Assembly (NCBI RefSeq): GCF_008629685.1
Contig: NZ_VWSF01000003.1
Span: forward strand, 284,795-348,794
Source: Adhaeribacter rhizoryzae
Lineage (GTDB): Bacteria; Bacteroidota; Bacteroidia; Cytophagales; Hymenobacteraceae
Direction: 5' to 3'
DNA length: 64,000 bases
Position 1 is the stretch's first letter. Every line of letters starts with the position of its first letter. Below are positions 9,768 through 18,849 of the stretch, in pieces. The notes beneath the pieces were generated by a model. It ran no database searches and was not told the origin of the DNA. It saw only the letters and a program-made list of their open reading frames with translations. Made by a program: the position numbers and the translations under genes.

Positions 9768-10664
9768 TTATACCGTATCAGTAAAGCTCTTTTGCACTTT
9801 ATTAAAGGTAATTGTTCCCAAAAATAGAATAACCATCGTTACGGCGGTACTATATCCTAAATAAATCCAGTTAAAGGTACCTGAACCCAGAAATGCAAAG
9901 CGGAAGGTTTCTACAATTGAACTTAAAGGATTAGCCAGAATAATCCATCTATATTCGTCGGAAATGCTTGAAAGAGGGTAAATAACCGGGGTAGCATACA
10001 TAAGTAACTGCACTCCGAAGGTGAGTAACATTGCTAGATCACGGTATTTTGTAGTAAGAGCACTAAAAATCATGCCTAAGCCCAACGATAATAAACCCAT
10101 TATAATGATAAGAAATGGTGTAAGCATTATTAACCAGTTTGGCTGTATGGCGCTACCTTGAATAAGGTAATAAACCCAAACTACAAAAAAGAGGACGAAC
10201 TGAATACCAAATCTTATTAGGTTGGAAATAACTATGGATAATGGCATAGTGAGACGAGGGAAATAAACCTTACCAAATATCTGAGCATTTGTTGTAAATA
10301 CAGTGGATGTAGAGGTTAATGTCTGGGAAAAATAATTCCAGACGGTAACTCCGGCCAGGTAAAACACCATCATAGGTAGTCCATCGGTAGAAAGTTTGGC
10401 TACCCGTCCGAAAATAACTAAGAAGGTTATAGTTGTTAATAAAGGCTGAATAAAAAACCAAATCGGCCCCAGGATAGTTTGTTTGTAAGTAGATACAAAA
10501 TCACGGCGTACAAAAAGCATAACCAGATCGCGATACCGCCAAACATCTTTCAGGCCTAAGTCCAACAAATTAGTACGTGGTTCAATTATTTCCGTCCAGG
10601 ATTCTTTTTCTTCAGATGCAACTTTTTCTAACTCCGGGTTATATAGGGTTTCGGCCTTTTCCAA
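9768..10664 (-). CDS. wzm: ABC-2 type polysaccharide exporter permease
   Basis: This 298-aa protein begins with a cytoplasmic stretch (WTEIIEPRTNLLDLGLKDVW) followed by RYRDLVMLFVRRDFVSTYKQTILGPIWF, the classical entry of Wzm/TagG/KpsM permeases. Six hydrophobic segments follow. It forms the membrane channel with the Wzt-like ATPase encoded 71 bp downstream in the same orientation. About 308 bp of non-coding DNA separates it from the upstream ABC flippase gene, so a promoter may lie there. Confidence 0.9.
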   Translation of the reverse strand: MEKAETLYNPELEKVASEEKESWTEIIEPRTNLLDLGLKDVWRYRDLVMLFVRRDFVSTYKQTILGPIWFFIQPLLTTITFLVIFGRVAKLSTDGLPMMVFYLAGVTVWNYFSQTLTSTSTVFTTNAQIFGKVYFPRLTMPLSIVISNLIRFGIQFVLFFVVWVYYLIQGSAIQPNWLIMLTPFLIIIMGLLSLGLGMIFSALTTKYRDLAMLLTFGVQLLMYATPVIYPLSSISDEYRWIILANPLSSIVETFRFAFLGSGTFNWIYLGYSTAVTMVILFLGTITFNKVQKSFTDTV

Positions 10665-10972
10665 CTATTTTATTAATTAAATTACCAGCACTTTATATTT
10701 TATAAAGAAAAAAATTCTGTAAAACCACTCTTACTGTGTAATTATAGTTTATTAGCAATATGAAATTATATTTAAACACCAAGACAATAACTTTACAAAA
10801 CAGGTGCAAAGGTAGGACATTTTCTTTATATAAAAGTGTCGATACCTAATCTAAATAAAAGTTACACACGCTTACTCTTAAACTAGCCTAAAACTTTAAA
10901 AATTTTAAGCTCCTAATTAACAGGAAATTAACTACTAAATACAATCTTAACATACGTTCAGAAGCTATTAAC
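10665..10972. other. Intergenic spacer
   Basis: AT-rich spacer between the Wzm-like permease and the upstream ABC flippase gene. It probably holds the promoter of the wzm-wzt unit on the minus strand. I see no ORF, RNA gene or clear hairpin in it. Confidence 0.4.
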
Positions 10973-12742
10973 TTAAATCACATTCTTTAGAACTTCGGCG
11001 TATGTCCGTTCAGCTATAATTTCGCCATTAGCTAATTCAAATATTCTATTGCAATCTCGTAGGGTAGTAATCCGATGCGCAATAATGAATATTGTCATAT
11101 CGGTCTGGGATAATTTATCTATAGCCTCACTTACATCACGTTCGGTTAAACTATCCAGTGCACTGGTAGCTTCATCAAGTATTAATACTTGTGAATTCCT
11201 ATACAATGCGCGAGCAATCCCAATACGCTGTTTTTGACCACCAGACAAATTAAAACCACCTTCACCTACTAATGTATTTTCTTTATTAGGCAAGCTTCTA
11301 ACCAATTCATTTAAGGATGCTTGTTCGAGGGCATATTTGAATTTTATAGGGTCAACCTCTGTATCAAAAAGCGTTATATTATCTTTAATAGAAGATTCCA
11401 TTAAAAAAGTGTCTTGCTTTACATAACCAATTAAGCTATACCAAGCTAATTTATTCGTTTCGGTTAATGGTTTTCCATCAATTAAAACTTGACCTTGTTG
11501 CTCTATATAAAAGCGTAAGAGAATATTCATTAAAGTAGTTTTTCCGGAACCGGAAGAACCAATAAAACCTACTTTTTCGCCTTTGCTAATTTTAAAATTA
11601 ACATTTTTTATTGTTGGGGTTAAACTATCCGGAAAAGAGAAAGTTACATTTTTAAAATAAATATGCTGTTTAAATTCAACAGGTTCATATTTTAATTGGT
11701 ACTTTGCATGTCCCTCGTGCTCTTTAAATAGCTGTAATTCATTTATAATATAAGAATTCTGTTTAAGTAATACCAGGGCCGTTAATAACCTATTTACAGA
11801 AGGCATTAGCCTATAAGCGGCAGCGGCAAATAAGCCCACTATGGTAATTAATCTTTCCGGCGAGTTGGAAATAAATATTGTATATAGAAAGATTGTTAAC
11901 ACTCCTAGGATAGCCACCATTTCAATTATTTTTAATGGTATCTGGGAGAAGAGATAAGACTTGGCTTCCAAGCTCTGAACCTTTTTCTGATTCTGGAAAA
12001 AACGGTTCCGAAATTCAAAGATTTTATCTGCCAGCTTTAGTTCAACAAAACCGTTGAAAGTATTACTAATAATTCTTAAAGAAGGTGGGCGCAATTGATT
12101 AATATTTCGCCCAATAATTTCTGATCTATTTTTTAACATTTGGTATGTCCCAATTGCCGAGGGGGCTAATACCAAAAGTAATATTATAAATAGCAGTGGT
12201 TCGTAAATTAGAATACCTAATATTATAACTATAATAATAGCCACCTCCGCAAAAAAGTTAAATATCGGCCTGATAATGCCGGAAACATAGCCTTGCGGCA
12301 GATTTAAAACATTATTAATTAATTTAGCAGAGCCAATATTATTAAAGTCCCAGAATGGTAAATTTAAGTACTTATTAAACTGCCGCTGAATAATAATTAA
12401 CGCAACACCTGCCGTAAATCGCACCTGTTTGTAATTTATCCAGGTAGTAAACAGGTTCTTAAATAGAAAAAATAAAAAAACACAAATTATTAGCGCCAGT
12501 AAAAATATCTTTTCGTTAGGGAAATTAAAAAAATGATAAACCGGGGCTAAATATCTATTTTTAGTTATTAGTTCGGGCGTAGAAGCAGCCATTATTAATG
12601 GCACCAATGAGGCTAATCCAAAAACATCTAATATTGAAGAAAAAATTAAAAGAACAAAAAGAAATATAGCATAACGTTTTTCTTCGACAGTTAGGTAATA
12701 AGAAATACTTTCTAAAGCTTTTTGTACTATTCCTTTACTCAT
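10973..12742 (-). CDS. ABC transporter (membrane plus ATPase), PglK/MsbA-like flippase
   Basis: This 589-aa half-transporter has an N-terminal six-helix membrane domain (residues about 20-320). The C-terminal ATPase carries Walker A GFIGSSGSGKTT (near residue 393), signature NLSGGQKQRIGIARAL and Walker B SQVLILDEATSALDS. The length and fusion match exporters such as MsbA and PglK. In a glycan cluster the likely cargo is a lipid-linked oligosaccharide. It coexists with a Wzm/Wzt pair, so the locus may build more than one glycan, or this protein may move a different lipid-linked precursor. Confidence 0.85.
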   Translation of the reverse strand: MSKGIVQKALESISYYLTVEEKRYAIFLFVLLIFSSILDVFGLASLVPLIMAASTPELITKNRYLAPVYHFFNFPNEKIFLLALIICVFLFFLFKNLFTTWINYKQVRFTAGVALIIIQRQFNKYLNLPFWDFNNIGSAKLINNVLNLPQGYVSGIIRPIFNFFAEVAIIIVIILGILIYEPLLFIILLLVLAPSAIGTYQMLKNRSEIIGRNINQLRPPSLRIISNTFNGFVELKLADKIFEFRNRFFQNQKKVQSLEAKSYLFSQIPLKIIEMVAILGVLTIFLYTIFISNSPERLITIVGLFAAAAYRLMPSVNRLLTALVLLKQNSYIINELQLFKEHEGHAKYQLKYEPVEFKQHIYFKNVTFSFPDSLTPTIKNVNFKISKGEKVGFIGSSGSGKTTLMNILLRFYIEQQGQVLIDGKPLTETNKLAWYSLIGYVKQDTFLMESSIKDNITLFDTEVDPIKFKYALEQASLNELVRSLPNKENTLVGEGGFNLSGGQKQRIGIARALYRNSQVLILDEATSALDSLTERDVSEAIDKLSQTDMTIFIIAHRITTLRDCNRIFELANGEIIAERTYAEVLKNVI

Positions 12743-13042
12743 ATATAAATAAATACTGTCGGCTACTTAAACCTAAATGCAAATGGGTATAAAAATTTTG
12801 TTTGATTTGCATAGCTAATTATTTCTTCCTCTTTGAAGAATTATTGCTTAAAATCTAATAAACAATATATTCAGCAACACATAAAAGTTGATAACTAACC
12901 TAAAAATCGCAATCAAATTAAAGCTTTAACTTGGCTAATTATTTAACAAGGGGCAAAATTACAATTTTAAATTCTTAAAAAAAGTTAAGGAGAAAAGTTA
13001 AAGCCTTTTAGATATTACATGAAGAGATTATAAAAGGGCTAG
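12743..13042. other. Intergenic spacer
   Basis: AT-rich gap of about 300 bp between the FkbM methyltransferase and the ABC flippase gene, both on the minus strand. I see no gene or strong hairpin; a promoter for the flippase gene is plausible. Confidence 0.35.
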
Positions 13043-13918
13043 TTAAGTTGGTAATGAAGAAATGTGGTTAGGGATGAAAAGATAATCATTGCGTTCATAA
13101 CTTAAATTTGTCCATTGTTTTAATTTAATACTGTTTATTTCTTCATACCGTATTATGTTTTGTCCATGCAATATCCGGTATGCTTTATATTTTAATGTTT
13201 TGAAACAATCCATTAGCTGATTAGCTCTTTTTTGGGAATATTCCTGAACATTTTCATTATGATAGTCTAAAACCTCACAAACAATTATTGGTTGGTGCTT
13301 TTGTATGGTTTTTACCATTCCGCTTATAACTTCTAACTCTGCCCCTTCCACATCAATTTTTATAAAGGAGATATGATTTATATTTAAATCCAACTCATCA
13401 AAAACAAATACTGGCACATACTTTATTTCAGCGGCGGCATAGAACCCTGGTCTAAACTCATTATTAATTGACGCACCGGTGTGCTGGCTACTGTTGGAAT
13501 AAAATTTAACAACTGAACTTTGTGAGGAGAGCCCGATAGGTAATATATAAGTATTACTAAAATTATTTGCTTTTATTAGAGTTTCTAAGTAAGAAACACA
13601 AACAGGGTTAGGTTCAAAACCCCAATAAATAATATTTTCATAGCAACTCTTAAATGTTATAAGCGTCTGGCCTACATTTGTGCCAATGTCCAGGAAATCG
13701 CTATGTTCTGGAAGATTCCAGAACAGAAGTAATTTATTAAACCAATTCTCATTTAAACTAATATTAACTTCTCCCACTAAGCCCAATAATGGGATATTAA
13801 AATTCTTTTTATTTAAGGTAAGCCTAAAACTGCGGTTTTTTTTAACCACAAACTTATTAAATCTATAAGCAATAGAATTGTTCATCCTTAGAGCAATTGA
13901 ATTTTGTATCATAAACAT
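13043..13918 (-). CDS. FkbM family methyltransferase
   Basis: This 291-aa protein carries a class I SAM-dependent methyltransferase core. DFLDIGTNVGQTLITF (near residues 76-91) is motif I, YWGFEPNPVCV follows, and FIKIDVEGAELEVISG (near residues 184-199) is the diagnostic FkbM motif. FkbM enzymes methylate hydroxyls, and in polysaccharide loci they often O-methylate sugars, sometimes capping chains. It is the first gene of the minus-strand glycan cluster. A chain-terminating methylation would fit the carbohydrate-binding domain of the Wzt homologue, but that link is inference. Confidence 0.85.
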   Translation of the reverse strand: MFMIQNSIALRMNNSIAYRFNKFVVKKNRSFRLTLNKKNFNIPLLGLVGEVNISLNENWFNKLLLFWNLPEHSDFLDIGTNVGQTLITFKSCYENIIYWGFEPNPVCVSYLETLIKANNFSNTYILPIGLSSQSSVVKFYSNSSQHTGASINNEFRPGFYAAAEIKYVPVFVFDELDLNINHISFIKIDVEGAELEVISGMVKTIQKHQPIIVCEVLDYHNENVQEYSQKRANQLMDCFKTLKYKAYRILHGQNIIRYEEINSIKLKQWTNLSYERNDYLFIPNHISSLPT

Positions 13919-14734
13919 TGAATTTTTAATCTTACCAAATTTATTTTAAGTATTAAACCCTTTTAAAGCTATGGAAATTAAGGTTAAAACCTGGCCGTTG
14001 GATACCATTTTAAATATTTCGATTCATAAGGCCGCTTTATACTTCTTACGAAGCAAAACTCTTTATTACTCCATGATCTTGCAACATTTGGCTAATAGCT
14101 CTGTCGCCTTTTTAAACCATTACACATACAATAAACTCGTAATAAGCTTTTACCTAAATTAGAAAACTGTTTAGCTGGGTAGTTCAATGATTACTGTTAG
14201 TTCCTTAAAGCTTCCATTGCTCTACTGCCTCCTTTAGGCTGGTTAAGACTATTCTATATTTTTTCATCTTTCCCATATTTTAGTTTCCATTATTCAATTC
14301 AACAAGCGGTTAAAATCTGTCTATGGTACTTCTATTTATATGCTACCTTAGCAACTTCCTTTTACATGTCCTAATCGGCCATTCCCAATTCACAGAACAA
14401 TTTACAACCTTATGACTATTAATGATTTATAAATATTAAATTAAGTTTTATAATATTTTTCAAATATAGTGATACCTTATATTATTTTTTCCGTATAATT
14501 AATCAGTCAACGAGCACAAAATTATCTTTAGATCATTATAAATTAATCTTTTGCCTATGGTTATAAAAACTACATAAATACATTCTTCTATTAGGTGTAA
14601 GGACTATAATTCCTTACCAAATGCTCCCCACTCGTATTGCTTTCCTTTTATAGCAAGCTATGAATACTGCCTGAAACAAAGTTATTATGTTTTAACATGC
14701 TCTTAAATCACACAATCAAAATACGGAATTAAAT
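13919..14734. other. Long intergenic region between divergent genes
   Basis: About 816 bp of AT-rich DNA between the FkbM gene (minus) and the lectin/SprB gene (plus). Both promoters should lie here. A short ORF at 13971-14162 has no recognisable features. I see no RNA gene or obvious repeat. Confidence 0.4.
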
Positions 14735-16588
14735 ATGGATAATATTTTTAAGCATTTTTTTAAGTTGCTGACTTTTTTATTATTTACCAATGTGGCTGTG
14801 GCCCAGGACTTATGTGTTCAGATAGCGAATAATGACCAGCTCGGTTCTGTTAATAATAACGTCAGCTTTTCTTTTTCCCTTGAGTCACTGTTAGAGAACG
14901 ATTCCGATGCATTAGATTTAGCCAGCTTTACACAGCCAAACAATGGGACTCTTAGTTTTGATGAAACCACCAAAATGTTTACATATACTCCGGCAGCTGG
15001 CTTTGCAGGACCTGTTAACTTTAACTATACTTTAAAAAGGGCACAAGAAACCCGGTTAGGGCCTCCTCTAATTATTAATGGGGAGGAACACTATTACGAG
15101 CCACTTGAATTTGATTACCGAGCTACCTGGGAAGATGCTATGGCCCAAGCTGCATCTAAATCATATAATGGAAGCAGTGGTTATCTGGCTACCATTACTT
15201 CTGCTGCCGAAAATGAATTTATTCAGGAAATAGTTTCTAAAATTACTTTACGGAACCCTTATGTATGGTTGGGAGCTAATGATAAGGCTGAGGAGGGTGT
15301 TTGGCGTTGGGCAACCGGTCCGGAGGCTGGCATGCTATTCAACTACAATAACTGGGCAAAAGACGAACCAAATGATAAAAGAGGCGAAGATTATCTTGCC
15401 ATTTCAACTGATGGAAAATGGAACGATGTAAGCAATGAAGGGCCTTCTCCTTACTTCCCTTATACCTATTTAGTAGAATACGGCAGTTCTGAAAACTGTA
15501 ATGCTGGTTTAACAGCGTCTGTTTCCTTTTTGCTTAATCCAACTGTGCCTAATGAAGGCAACGGCTGTAATTTAGCATTAACCACCACCACCATGCAGGC
15601 CGAGCCCTGGTGGCCAATGTGGGGTGTAATGAATGGTGCCGGTTCTATTGATTTAACTGTAACGGGCGGTACTGCTCCGTATACCTATAAGTGGAATGCT
15701 GGGGTTACTACCCAGGATATTAGCGCGGCTTCACCGGGTTTATATACCGTAATGGTTACCGATGCGGCTGGTTGCTCTGCCATGACCAGTGTGTATGTGG
15801 GTCATAAAAACAATCCTTTGATATTAACTTCTTCGCATATAGATGCCACTATGGGCGGCGGCATGGATGGGTCAGTTGACTTATCGGTAATTGGTGGCAC
15901 TGGCCCTTATACCTTTGTGTGGAGCAACGGCGCTACTACCGAAGATTTAACGATGGTAGCAGCGGGCACTTATAGCGTAACCGTAATGGATGCCATGGGT
16001 AAACAAGGCATGACCTCGGTGATGGTAGGTGAGCGGGGTATGCCATTAACCCTTTCTATTGTGCATCAGGATGTGATGAAAGTGGGCGGTTACGGCTCCA
16101 TTGATTTAAGCATTATGGGTGGCGTCGCTCCTTATAGTATCTTATGGAATGCCGGATCGCGAAATGAGGATTTACCACAAGTAACACCTGGTATGTATAT
16201 GGTAACCGTAACGGATGCCGTTGGTGCTACTGCTACAGCTTCGGTACATGTAGCTGGCTTTGGTATACCGGCTATAGCCGGCAGAAAAGGAGAACCAGGA
16301 CGGGAAATCAGTCTGAATCCAGTGAAGGAAGTCGGTTTAGCAGCATATCCGAACCCTACTACCGACCGCGCTACAATTTCCTTTAACTTGGCTGAAACAG
16401 GTAATTATACTTTGGATTTGTTTGACATCCGGGGAGCCAAAGTTAAAAATATAGCCAGTGGCAAAGGCCAGGTAGACCAGCAATTATCCGTTGAGCTGAA
16501 TGTGCCATCACAAACCAAAGGCGTTTACTTAATACGGCTAGTTTCGGATAAGCAGGTAATAACCAAAAGGATATTGTTTAAACAATAA
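14735..16588 (+). CDS. Secreted C-type lectin / SprB-repeat protein with T9SS sorting domain
   Basis: This 617-aa protein starts with a signal peptide (MDNIFKHFFKLLTFLLF..AVAQ). A cadherin-like or Ig-like segment with VNNNVSFSFSLESLL and FTYTPAAGFAGPVNF follows (about residues 30-100). A C-type lectin domain covers about 118-250 (YLATITSAAENEF, WLGANDK, YNNWAKDEPND, GKWNDV). Three SprB-type repeats lie at about 275-515, each with a GG..PY..WN/WS core and a YTV/YSVTV..DA end. The last ~80 residues (LAAYPNPTTDRATISF...GVYLIRL) are a type A T9SS C-terminal sorting domain. It should be exported across the outer membrane and anchored or released at the surface, where it may bind glycans or act as an adhesin. 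The SprB repeats are unusually methionine-rich. Confidence 0.85.
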   Translation: MDNIFKHFFKLLTFLLFTNVAVAQDLCVQIANNDQLGSVNNNVSFSFSLESLLENDSDALDLASFTQPNNGTLSFDETTKMFTYTPAAGFAGPVNFNYTLKRAQETRLGPPLIINGEEHYYEPLEFDYRATWEDAMAQAASKSYNGSSGYLATITSAAENEFIQEIVSKITLRNPYVWLGANDKAEEGVWRWATGPEAGMLFNYNNWAKDEPNDKRGEDYLAISTDGKWNDVSNEGPSPYFPYTYLVEYGSSENCNAGLTASVSFLLNPTVPNEGNGCNLALTTTTMQAEPWWPMWGVMNGAGSIDLTVTGGTAPYTYKWNAGVTTQDISAASPGLYTVMVTDAAGCSAMTSVYVGHKNNPLILTSSHIDATMGGGMDGSVDLSVIGGTGPYTFVWSNGATTEDLTMVAAGTYSVTVMDAMGKQGMTSVMVGERGMPLTLSIVHQDVMKVGGYGSIDLSIMGGVAPYSILWNAGSRNEDLPQVTPGMYMVTVTDAVGATATASVHVAGFGIPAIAGRKGEPGREISLNPVKEVGLAAYPNPTTDRATISFNLAETGNYTLDLFDIRGAKVKNIASGKGQVDQQLSVELNVPSQTKGVYLIRLVSDKQVITKRILFKQ

Positions 16589-16617
16589 TGTAGTTGTTTA
16601 TAGCATCTGCAGTTCTG

Positions 16618-16677
16618 AGATAAATTTTACAATAAAGCCCCAGCTAAACAGCTGGGGCTTTATTGTAAAATTTATCT
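16618..16677 (+). terminator. Rho-independent terminator, perfect 28-bp stem
   Basis: Two 28-bp arms (16618-16645 and 16650-16677) are exact reverse complements around a 4-nt AAAC loop. The GC core is GCCCCAGCT / AGCTGGGGC with A/T-rich outer stem. It lies 29 bp past the stop codon of the lectin/SprB gene. Confidence 0.85.
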
Positions 16678-16702
16678 TGCCTTTAAAAGAGTTAATATGT
16701 AA

Positions 16703-16937
16703 TAGGTTATACCAAATAGTAAATATGAACTTCCATAGCAGCACAGCGAAAAGCTTTACCTATCCGTCATTCTGTTAAGAATCTTCTGCATAAGTTGGAT
16801 AAACAGGTAATATACCAAGTCTGAAATTTACCTGTAACGCCTTCTAGGCAGAAGATTCCTCCGGAATGACTGGTTGGGAGGAAAGAATTCATATTATCAG
16901 CTATAGAAGGTTCTTATTACTATCTGGTATTAATCCT
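16703..16937. repeat. MITE/REP-like imperfect inverted-repeat element
   Basis: About 235 bp that can fold on itself. Inner arms at 16766-16789 and 16848-16870 share GTCATTC and AATCTTCTGC in inverted orientation. The outer parts (ATACCAAATAGTAA near 16709 and its complement near 16915-16930) also pair. No ORF is present. Such non-coding palindromic elements are common between genes in Hymenobacteraceae. Copy number cannot be judged from one window. Confidence 0.5.
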
Positions 16938-17177
16938 TATTAACAATTGTAGGTTAAAGCTTGTCTTACATCGGGGTAAAAGTTCATTCCTTTTAATTTT
17001 TAAAAAATTAATCTTTCACAATAATACATACTTTGTTTTGTTTGCGCACAAATTCAAGGTTCATTAGGCCTTTGCTGTAACATAATCTTTATTTATTGCA
17101 GCTTTTAACTGCCTATGGTAATTCTTCTTAACCGAATTTTAACTATTTGGTAATGACCCACCTTTTTTAAAATCTTT

Positions 17178-17210
17178 TACAATGCGGTAGTGTACTAATA
17201 GTAAGGATGG
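17178..17210 (+). repeat. Target duplication plus left terminal inverted repeat of IS1-family element
   Basis: TACAATGC (17178-17185) is the target duplication. The left inverted repeat follows at 17186-17210 and ends GTAAGGATGG. Confidence 0.85.
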
Positions 17211-17275
17211 GAAAAAAAGAGAAAAGACAATGAGGAGCAATTAACGTAAAATAGAAGTCGCCAAACCTATATTTT

Positions 17276-17545
17276 ATGAACAATTGTCCTCATTGCTGGA
17301 GTGTAAAGATAGTAAAGAATGGAAAAAGCTGTTACGGCAAGCAGAACTATAAATGCCGGGGTTGTAAAAGACAAGCCGTGGAGAGAGTACCAACAGCAAG
17401 CCTGCAGCAAGAAGAACTACTGAAACGATTACTGCTGGAAAGACTGTCGCTGCGGGCCATCGGGCGAATACTACAGGTAAGCTTAGGTTGGCTCCCGCAT
17501 CAAACAGCGGTGGCAGCAAGTGCCCCAGCACTTACCGGTAGGTAA
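17276..17545 (+). CDS. insA: IS1-family transposase, InsA-like N-terminal ORF
   Basis: This 89-aa ORF begins MNNCPHCWSVKIVKNGK and contains CRGCKR, forming the CxxC...CxxC zinc-finger of IS1 InsA. A helix-turn-helix-like stretch (LLERLSLRAIGRILQVS) follows. The reading frame continues in the overlapping ORF at 17520-17996, whose frame is open from 17487. The junction needs a +1 (or -2) shift, whereas classical IS1 uses a programmed -1 shift. A CCC run at 17493-17495 is a possible site of a one-base indel. Activity of this copy is therefore uncertain. Confidence 0.75.
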   Translation: MNNCPHCWSVKIVKNGKSCYGKQNYKCRGCKRQAVERVPTASLQQEELLKRLLLERLSLRAIGRILQVSLGWLPHQTAVAASAPALTGR

Positions 17546-17996
17546 GCTGGAGCAAGCAGAAATAGTGTTGTACTGCCTGGAAGCCGATGAAATGTGGAGT
17601 TATGTAGGAGCCAAAGATTGTCCGGTATGGTTGTGGCTGGCCGTAGAAAGAAGAACGGGATTAGTCGTAGGCTTTCATATAGGAGAAAGAAATCAGGAGA
17701 GTGCGCTGGGATTATGGCTGAGCATACCGCCAGCTTTGAGAGAAAAAGCGTTGGTGTTTACCGATGATTTAGCGGCTTATGCAGCCGTGTTCCAGAAAGG
17801 GCAACACCAGACAGAAGGCAAGAAGCAGACCACTAAAATAGAGCGTTTGAACAACACCTTGCGCCAGCGTTGTAGTAGATTGGTAAGGAAAACACTTTCT
17901 TTCTCTAAATCCTGGCAGAACCACTTTGAAGCTATTCGCTTTTTACTCGTTAACCTTAATTTGCAAAAATTGGCAAATAAGCCATCCTTACTTTAA
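17520..17996 (+). CDS. insB: IS1-family transposase, InsB-like catalytic ORF
   Basis: The annotated start is GTG, but the frame is open upstream to 17487 (reading RIKQRWQQVPQHL), so the real product is probably a fusion with InsA made by frameshifting. The 158-aa part carries the IS1 DDE catalytic region: CLEADEMWSYVG (first D), VFTDDLAAY (second D) and TTKIERLNNTLRQRC (E). It ends five codons before the right inverted repeat. The gene is complete at its 3' end. Confidence 0.8.
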   Translation: MPQHLPVGKLEQAEIVLYCLEADEMWSYVGAKDCPVWLWLAVERRTGLVVGFHIGERNQESALGLWLSIPPALREKALVFTDDLAAYAAVFQKGQHQTEGKKQTTKIERLNNTLRQRCSRLVRKTLSFSKSWQNHFEAIRFLLVNLNLQKLANKPSLL

Positions 17997-18014
17997 ATAC
18001 ACTACCTACAATGC
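17982..18014 (-). repeat. Right terminal inverted repeat plus target duplication of IS1-family element
   Basis: The inverted copy of the left end lies at 17982-18006, followed by the second TACAATGC target duplication at 18007-18014. Confidence 0.85.
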
Positions 18015-18351
18015 AGTGTTTACATTTTTTTATAAAAATTAATGCCATGCTGAGTTACCATCAATTTCCCCAGCAGTCTAGGGCATAAATTATATAATTG
18101 ATAAATACATTTGCTTTTAGCTTAAATCAATAAAATCTTCAAAACAAATTTAAATCTTAATATTGAAATTATATTACTCAATGCTGTGGCTAAATCACCC
18201 TTTCACATCTGCCCTTAAGTACTTTCGGGTAGTTTTATAGTTGGTAACAGGGATACTTCACTTTCTTCTATTTCGGTTTACCTTAATGCAAACTTATTAT
18301 AGGATAAGACAACTTGAAGATAAAAGAAAAGTTGGTTATTCGCATGATAAT

Positions 18352-18555
18352 TTACCTTCTCTCTAAATGAGCCACTATTTGAATTATCTGCTTATTTGGA
18401 AGATCTATTGTTTGAAGATGTGCTATGGTATTAACATGGTATCCTTCTTTAATATATTCTTCAAATTTATCAGTAAGGTCCAGATTATACAGAGAAGCGC
18501 TTGGATGCCAAGCCCCTGCCCCCATTTCAAATCCAATGGTTATTATCTTTTGCAT
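18352..18555 (-). CDS. Small hypothetical protein
   Basis: This 67-aa ORF opens with ATG and has an ordinary soluble composition (ITIGFEMGAGAWHPSASLYN, then DLTDKFEEYIKEGYHVNTI). It does not look like a shadow frame, since nothing else is encoded here. I do not recognise a family. About 345 bp of featureless AT-rich DNA separates it from the IS1-family element. It could be a stand-alone small gene or the remnant of a larger one. Confidence 0.4.
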   Translation of the reverse strand: MQKIITIGFEMGAGAWHPSASLYNLDLTDKFEEYIKEGYHVNTIAHLQTIDLPNKQIIQIVAHLERR

Positions 18556-18849
18556 GCCCTAATGTACGGGCTAAGCTGCTCAGAAATTATTTTTTTCCAT
18601 TAAGTTAATGTTAAATATTACTTTTTAACCCTTTAAAACTCTCTGTATCTAGAAGAACAGTTGATATGATTGTATACCACCTAAAAAGCTAAAAGTATTA
18701 AATAGCTCAGTGTAGGATACATCCCTTAGAAACAGAAACTCTCATCAGTCATAAAAATCTAAAAAAGAAATTTCTGCTAATTCCTAATATGCCACTCTTC
18801 AGGGTTTCTTAAATAATATTTGCTATAATTGCAGATTTTTTTTAATTCT

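Larger units (their letters stand above)
17186..18006 (+). mobile_element. IS1-family insertion sequence
   Basis: An 821-bp element with 25-bp terminal inverted repeats (17186-17210 and 17982-18006; 22 of 25 positions match, both beginning GGTAGTGTA). It is flanked on both sides by the 8-bp direct repeat TACAATGC (17178-17185 and 18007-18014). Size, 8-bp duplication and the two overlapping transposase frames fit IS1. The exact target duplication suggests a recent insertion. It sits in non-coding DNA and breaks no visible gene. Confidence 0.9.

Noticed and set aside
13971-14162. 63-aa plus-strand ORF
   Set aside because: Short, featureless and in a divergent promoter region.
17274-17531. 85-aa minus-strand ORF inside the IS1-family element
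   Set aside because: Shadow of the insA frame.
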